DNA of 37,295 nucleotides from JACKGW01 sp964586025 (lineage in GTDB: Bacteria; Planctomycetota; PLA2; JAEUHO01): NCBI GenBank assembly GCA_964586025.1, contig CAZPGF010000016.1, positions 1 through 37,295 on the forward strand. Direction: 5' to 3'. The notes under the pieces were generated by a model that saw only the letters and a list, made by a program, of their open reading frames with translations, did not search any database and had not been told where the DNA came from. The position numbers and the translations under genes are program-made. This document shows positions 33,458-37,295 of this stretch, piece after piece (within the stretch, counting starts at the first letter, position 1; each line of letters opens with the position of its first letter).

Positions 33458-33982
33458 TCACGACGCGTCCGGATGGTCCGAACTGGCGTACGCGGCGCGG
33501 AACGCTTCCAGACGATCCTCGATCTCCGCGCGATCCTCGGGACTCATGCGATCCGGGAACAGCACGCCGTCGAGATGATCGATCTCATGCTGGAACACGC
33601 GCGCCGGGAAGTCGGCGACATCGCGCTCGAAGACGCGGCCGGCGAGATCGCGGTAGCGAACGCGGATCGACTCGGCGCGCGTGACCGAACCGTAGAGCCC
33701 CGGCAGCGACAGGCACCCTTCCTCCCCGTCGACGGCACCGTGTCGTTCGACGATCTCCGGATCGAGGATCACCTCCTCGTCGCCCGGCGCGCCGCTCGGG
33801 CAGACGAGGATGATGCGGCGGCTCACGCCAATCTGGGGGGCCGCGAGGCCGACTCCCTTCAGGCGAAACATCACGCGCCGCATCGCGGCGATCACGGCGC
33901 GAACCTCGTCGTCGACGCGACCGACAGCTTGGGCGGGGGTCAAAAGGACCGGGTCGGGCCAGATGCGGATGTCGAGGGACAT
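33458..33982 (-). CDS. def: Peptide deformylase
   Basis: This 174-residue metalloenzyme removes the formyl group from new polypeptides. All three signature motifs are present: GVGLAAPQIG, EGCLSLPG (metal-ligand Cys) and HEIDHLDG (HExxH). The length is normal. There is no Shine-Dalgarno sequence before ATG 33982, but TACAGT ends six bases upstream, so a leaderless transcript is possible. It is the first gene of a def-ribF pair and is divergent from the TPR gene. Confidence 0.96.
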   Translation of the reverse strand: MSLDIRIWPDPVLLTPAQAVGRVDDEVRAVIAAMRRVMFRLKGVGLAAPQIGVSRRIILVCPSGAPGDEEVILDPEIVERHGAVDGEEGCLSLPGLYGSVTRAESIRVRYRDLAGRVFERDVADFPARVFQHEIDHLDGVLFPDRMSPEDRAEIEDRLEAFRAAYASSDHPDAS

Positions 33983-33988
33983 GCGCCC

Positions 33989-33994
33989 ACTGTA
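33989..33994 (-). promoter_or_regulatory. TANNNT box six bases before the def start
   Basis: TACAGT on the minus strand lies six bases upstream of ATG 33982 with no ribosome-binding site between. Further up, GCCCCGCGG/CCGCGGGGC (34001-34009 with 34022-34030) forms an inverted repeat shared with the divergent TPR gene region. Confidence 0.4.
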
Positions 33995-34105
33995 GCGGCG
34001 GCCCCGCGGCGGGAGGGCTCCCCGCGGGGCGCGCCCCGGGCCCGCGGTCCGCGTTCCCGCGGTTCTCCGCTAGGCTGGTCCGCCGCACCGCGACTCGGAG
34101 TCCCC

Positions 34106-35452
34106 ATGGCCGTCGGCGACCTCAAGATCAAAGCCCGCGAGGCCCTGAAGCGCAAGCAGTTCGAACTCTCCGTCGAGATCTCGCAGGAGTACCTCGGCCT
34201 CCAGCCGGACGACGAAGAGGCGATGGCGAACTTCTTCCAGGCGGCGCGAAAGCTGCGCGAGACACGCGGCAAGAGCCTGTTCGGAGGCATGCTCTCGAAG
34301 GTCTCGGCCAGCGCGAGCAAGGATCCCCGCAAGCGCATCGCGTCGTGCCTGCGGGCTCTTGCCAAGAACCCCGACGACAAGGGGGCGTGCATGACCCTGG
34401 GCGAGGCCTGCCTCGACGCGAACGCTTTCGGTAGTGCGGTCGTGGCGTTCCAGCAGGCCGCGGAGGGCGAGGAGAAGGATCCCGAGCCGTACAAGCGTCT
34501 CGGCGAAGCGCTCGGTCGCCGCGGACGGCTCCCGGAGGCTCTCGACGCACTCTCGCGCGCGATCGAGATCGCTCCGCGCGACCAGGAGGCGATCAAACTT
34601 CGCAAGAACCTGGCCGCCGAGGGCGCGCTGAAGGTCGCGGGGTACGAGACGGCCCAGTCGAGCCGAGACCTCATCAAGGACAAGGACGTCGCGCGGCAGT
34701 TGGAGACCGAACAGCGCCTCCAGATGACCCCCGAGCACGCGGCGGTCGAACTCGACGATGTCCGCAAGCGGCTCGCCGAGGCGCCCGACGACGGGCGTCT
34801 GCACCTGCGCGTCGGCGAACTGCTGCTCCAGCAGGGGCGCCGCGACGAGGCGCTGGCCTCGTTCGAGCAGGCGCTCGCTCTCGACCCGTCGAACTTCGAC
34901 CTCTCCGTCCGGGTCGGCGACCTCCGCCTCCAGCCCCTGCAGGCCGCCGCGCGAGAGGCCCGGGAAGCGGCCCGCCGAGCGCCGGACGACCCTGCCCTCA
35001 GATCCGCCGAGGAGGCCGCGCTGAAGCCCTTGATCGAGGCCGGCCTCGCGGAGTACGGACGGCGCGTGAAGGAGCATCCCCTCGACCTCGCCGAGCACTT
35101 CCGGCTGGGCCAGTGGATGCTCCAGGCGGGCCGGGTGGACGAGGCTCTGGCCGAGTTCCAGCAGACGGTTCGCGACCCCAACCTCAAGGTCCGCAGCCTC
35201 CGGTTCCAGGCGAAGTGCTTCGAGGCGAAGGGCATCCTGAACCTCGCCGCGAAGAAGCTGGAGGAGGCCGCCCAGAGCTTCCCGAACCTGGCGAGCCCGG
35301 CCGCCAAGGAGGTCCACTACGACCTGGCGGACCTGCTCGCCCGGATGGACCGGGGCGCCGAGGCCCGCAGCCTGTTCGAACGGATCGTCGAGGAGGACGC
35401 CTCCTACCGCGACGTTCTCGACCGGCTGGCCGTTCTCTCCCAATCGGCCTGA
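34106..35452 (+). CDS. TPR-repeat protein
   Basis: This 448-residue cytoplasmic protein has no signal peptide or membrane helix and is built largely of tetratricopeptide repeats. Clear units include DPEPYKRLGEALGRRGRLPEALDALSRAIEIAP, GRLHLRVGELLLQQGRRDEALASFEQALALDP and LAEHFRLGQWMLQAGRVDEALAEFQQTV, with degenerate repeats elsewhere. TPR proteins act as scaffolds for protein-protein contacts, and the partner here cannot be deduced. ATG 34106 has GGAG upstream, and TAGGCT (34071-34076) could be its -10 box. It is divergent from def and about 105 bases before rpsT. Confidence 0.85.
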   Translation: MAVGDLKIKAREALKRKQFELSVEISQEYLGLQPDDEEAMANFFQAARKLRETRGKSLFGGMLSKVSASASKDPRKRIASCLRALAKNPDDKGACMTLGEACLDANAFGSAVVAFQQAAEGEEKDPEPYKRLGEALGRRGRLPEALDALSRAIEIAPRDQEAIKLRKNLAAEGALKVAGYETAQSSRDLIKDKDVARQLETEQRLQMTPEHAAVELDDVRKRLAEAPDDGRLHLRVGELLLQQGRRDEALASFEQALALDPSNFDLSVRVGDLRLQPLQAAAREAREAARRAPDDPALRSAEEAALKPLIEAGLAEYGRRVKEHPLDLAEHFRLGQWMLQAGRVDEALAEFQQTVRDPNLKVRSLRFQAKCFEAKGILNLAAKKLEEAAQSFPNLASPAAKEVHYDLADLLARMDRGAEARSLFERIVEEDASYRDVLDRLAVLSQSA

Positions 35453-35557
35453 CCGACCGGGGGGACGCCCCGGCAATTCGTCGCCCCGCCGGGCGGGCCG
35501 TGCCAACCTCGGAGGCTTCCCGGCGGAAGGCCGGGCCCGAGCCAGGAGCGTCCGACC

Positions 35558-35818
35558 GTGCCGAATTCTCCGTCCGCCCACAAGCGCGTCCGCCAGACCG
35601 AGGCTCGCACGCTCCGCAACAAGGCCCGCCGCGGCGAGTTGCGCGGCTCCATCAAGCGGGTCAAGGCGGCGATCGAGGCGCGCGACAAGAAGGCCGCGCA
35701 GAGCGAACTCGTCCGCGCCTACCAGGCTCTCGACAAGGCCGCGAAGACCCGCGTGATCCACCCGAACACCGCGGGCAACACCAAGTCGCGCCTCGCCCGC
35801 AGCGTCAACGCGCTGTAG
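35558..35818 (+). CDS. rpsT: 30S ribosomal protein S20
   Basis: This 86-residue, strongly basic helical protein begins PNSPSAHKRVRQTEARTLRNKARR, the canonical S20 start, and ends VIHPNTAGNTKSRLARSVNAL. S20 is a primary 16S rRNA-binding protein of the small subunit. The start is GTG 35558 with a good AGGAG. In the leader, CCCGGC-GGAAG-GCCGGG (35519-35535) forms a short hairpin. The 3-prime end overlaps the convergent aminotransferase gene by 14 bases. Confidence 0.95.
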   Translation: MPNSPSAHKRVRQTEARTLRNKARRGELRGSIKRVKAAIEARDKKAAQSELVRAYQALDKAAKTRVIHPNTAGNTKSRLARSVNAL

Positions 35819-37004
35819 CGCCGACGCGCGCAGCGACCCGTCCGAGGGCCTCGCACGCCAAGCCGATGTCGCGGTCGGTGACGGCGTACGACAGGCGCAC
35901 GTGTCCGGCCCGCCCGAACCCCGAGCCGGGGACGACGAGCAAACGCTCCTCGACGCAGGTCCTGACGAACTCGACGTCGTCCATCCCGGCGACCGGTACG
36001 CGCGGGAAGAGGTAGAACGCGCCACCCGGGCGGACGCACGGGTAGCCGTGGCGATCCAGGGCGGCCAACAGCCGCGCGCGCTTCTCCGCGTAGGGTGCGA
36101 CATCGATGCCGACGTCGAGCAGACCTTCGACGAGGCGCTGCTGGAGCGCTGGCGCGTTGACGAACCCGAGGATGCGTGTCGCGAATGTCATCGCATTCGC
36201 GAGTTCCCGTGCATCCGCGCGGGTCGGGTTCACCGCGACGTACCCGATCCGCTCGCCGGGGATCGCGAGATCCTTGGAGAACGAGGTCACGTGAATCGTG
36301 TCGGGAACGTGCCGCACGGGCCACGGCACGTCGACGCCGTCATAGACGATCGCGCGATACGGTTCGTCGGAGATGAGATGGATCGTTCGACCGAACTCCG
36401 CACCTCGTCGCGCGAGGACCTCGGCCAGGGCATCGAGGTGGCCGGCCGGGTAGACGGCCCCGGTCGGGTTGTTCGGTGAGTTGATCAACACGGCGCGCGT
36501 GCGCGGGCCGATCGCCGCGTCGATCGCCGCAACATCCGGGAGGAACTCGTCGTCCGTCTCGACCAGCACGACGCGGCCGCCGTGGTTGTCCACGTAGAAG
36601 CGGTACTCGACGAAGTACGGGGCGAGCACGATCACCTCGTCCCCCGGGTCGAGCATGGCCTTGAAGATGACGTTCAGGCCACCGCCGGCGCCGACCGTCA
36701 TCACCACGTCCTCGGGGCCGTACGGCACGCCGGTCCAGCGCGCGAGATGGGCCGCCACGGCGGCCCGCGTCGAGGGGAAGCCCGCGTTCGGCATGTAGCG
36801 ATGCCGCCCGGAGGCCGGCTCCGCCACCAGGTCCCGGAGCCGCTCGAGGACCGCCGCGGGCGGCTCGACGACCGGGTTGCCCAGGGCGAGGTCGGCGACG
36901 TTCTCGGCTCCGAGCCGAGCCTTGAGCCGCACGCCCTCCTCGAACATCCGGCGGATCCAGGACGATCCCTCCTGGGCGCGGGCTACGGCGCGGCTGACGC
37001 TCAT
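35805..37004 (-). CDS. Class I/II pyridoxal-phosphate aminotransferase
   Basis: This 399-residue fold-type I aminotransferase has the PLP landmarks NSPNNPTG, ISDEPYR (cofactor Asp) and SFSKDLAIPGERIGY with the Schiff-base Lys. GAGGGLN binds the phosphate, and GHVRLSYA near the end carries the substrate-carboxylate Arg. GNP near the N-terminus is typical of the aspartate/alanine-type subgroup. The precise amino donor cannot be assigned. ATG 37004 begins the conserved SRAVARAQEGSSWIR. Upstream frame to 37187 is open but Arg/Pro-rich. TACCGT ends six bases before the ATG with no ribosome-binding site. Confidence 0.9.
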   Translation of the reverse strand: MSVSRAVARAQEGSSWIRRMFEEGVRLKARLGAENVADLALGNPVVEPPAAVLERLRDLVAEPASGRHRYMPNAGFPSTRAAVAAHLARWTGVPYGPEDVVMTVGAGGGLNVIFKAMLDPGDEVIVLAPYFVEYRFYVDNHGGRVVLVETDDEFLPDVAAIDAAIGPRTRAVLINSPNNPTGAVYPAGHLDALAEVLARRGAEFGRTIHLISDEPYRAIVYDGVDVPWPVRHVPDTIHVTSFSKDLAIPGERIGYVAVNPTRADARELANAMTFATRILGFVNAPALQQRLVEGLLDVGIDVAPYAEKRARLLAALDRHGYPCVRPGGAFYLFPRVPVAGMDDVEFVRTCVEERLLVVPGSGFGRAGHVRLSYAVTDRDIGLACEALGRVAARVGATAR

Positions 37005-37010
37005 CGCCGC

Positions 37011-37016
37011 ACGGTA
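37011..37016 (-). promoter_or_regulatory. TANNNT box six bases before the aminotransferase start
   Basis: TACCGT on the minus strand, six bases upstream of ATG 37004, with GCGGCG between and no Shine-Dalgarno sequence. It has the same spacing as at def and tpiA. Confidence 0.38.
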
Positions 37017-37207
37017 CCCGGCCCGAGCGCCCCCGTCGCCTCGCGCCGGATCCGTTACGTGGGCCCGCGACCGTGCGGTCATGCGACGTCGCGGGTTGGG
37101 AGCGCTCGGGCCGCCGCGTCGGCGCCTCGGCCCCACGACGGGCGGTCCGAGATGGACCGTGCCGCACCGTCGCGGCGCGCTCGGCATCGCGGGAGGAACG
37201 AGGCGGG

Positions 37208-37295
37208 CTACTTCGTGCCGAACACCCTCGGGTAGCGGTGGAAGACCTCGAGGCAGAGCGCCATCACCGCCGTGCTGTAGACGCGACCGCCGTCG
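37208..37295 (-). CDS. C-terminal end of a protein, possibly prenyltransferase/squalene-cyclase-like repeat
   Basis: The last 28 codons of a gene entering from the right edge are visible, ending at TAG 37210-37208. The sequence contains GGRVYSTAVMALCLEVFHRY. This resembles the end of alpha/alpha-barrel repeat proteins (prenyltransferase/squalene-oxidase-like repeats), where GGRVYxTAxxxLxLExYYRY is common. Too little is present for a firm assignment. Confidence 0.45.
   Translation of the reverse strand, partial: DGGRVYSTAVMALCLEVFHRYPRVFGTK

Overview
This is a very GC-rich bacterial window from a scaffold (one 10-N assembly gap). Gene content and order suggest Planctomycetota or a near relative: tpiA-secG-yicC-gmk-rpoZ-coaC in a row, a b6f-type quinol complex with a multiheme cytochrome c, DUF11 cysteine-rich lipoproteins, and a short omega subunit directly after guanylate kinase. 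This placement is inference from recognised families, not a database result. It is an ordinary chromosomal region: no insertion sequence, prophage, integrase or CRISPR array was seen.

Left block (1-8.3 kb, minus strand): a respiratory operon read right to left. It encodes a membrane-anchored HEAT-repeat-like protein, a Rieske iron-sulfur protein, a b6-type cytochrome b with the cysteine expected to hold heme ci, a subunit-IV-like protein with three extra N-terminal helices and APWY in place of PEWY, a 1310-residue octaheme cytochrome c, a 67-residue membrane protein, and the start of a lipoprotein that leaves the window. The octaheme protein probably takes the place of cytochrome f or c1. Next comes DAHP synthase (minus).

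Centre (9.5-22.7 kb, plus strand): a long co-oriented housekeeping run: tpiA, secG, yicC, gmk, rpoZ, coaC, ftsK, an ftsK-like gene that has lost its motor domain, rimO, pgsA, pgpA, a membrane SpoIIE-type phosphatase and a MazG-like pyrophosphohydrolase. It ends at a strong intrinsic terminator. pgsA and pgpA catalyse consecutive steps to phosphatidylglycerol. The motorless FtsK paralogue next to full-length FtsK is the most unusual item in the window.

Right block (23-37.3 kb, mixed strands): a cysteine-rich Big-1/DUF11 lipoprotein (split only by the assembly gap), fhs, plsC, an RNase HII-like protein with an altered substrate motif, a secreted thioredoxin-like protein, a glycine-zipper lipoprotein behind a leader with competing hairpins, a secretin-N-like lipoprotein, tRNA-Phe, an unknown protein, ribF and def, a TPR protein, rpsT, an aminotransferase, and the end of another gene.

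A recurring regulatory theme is that several genes without a Shine-Dalgarno sequence have a TANNNT box 6-9 bases before the start codon, which suggests leaderless transcripts.
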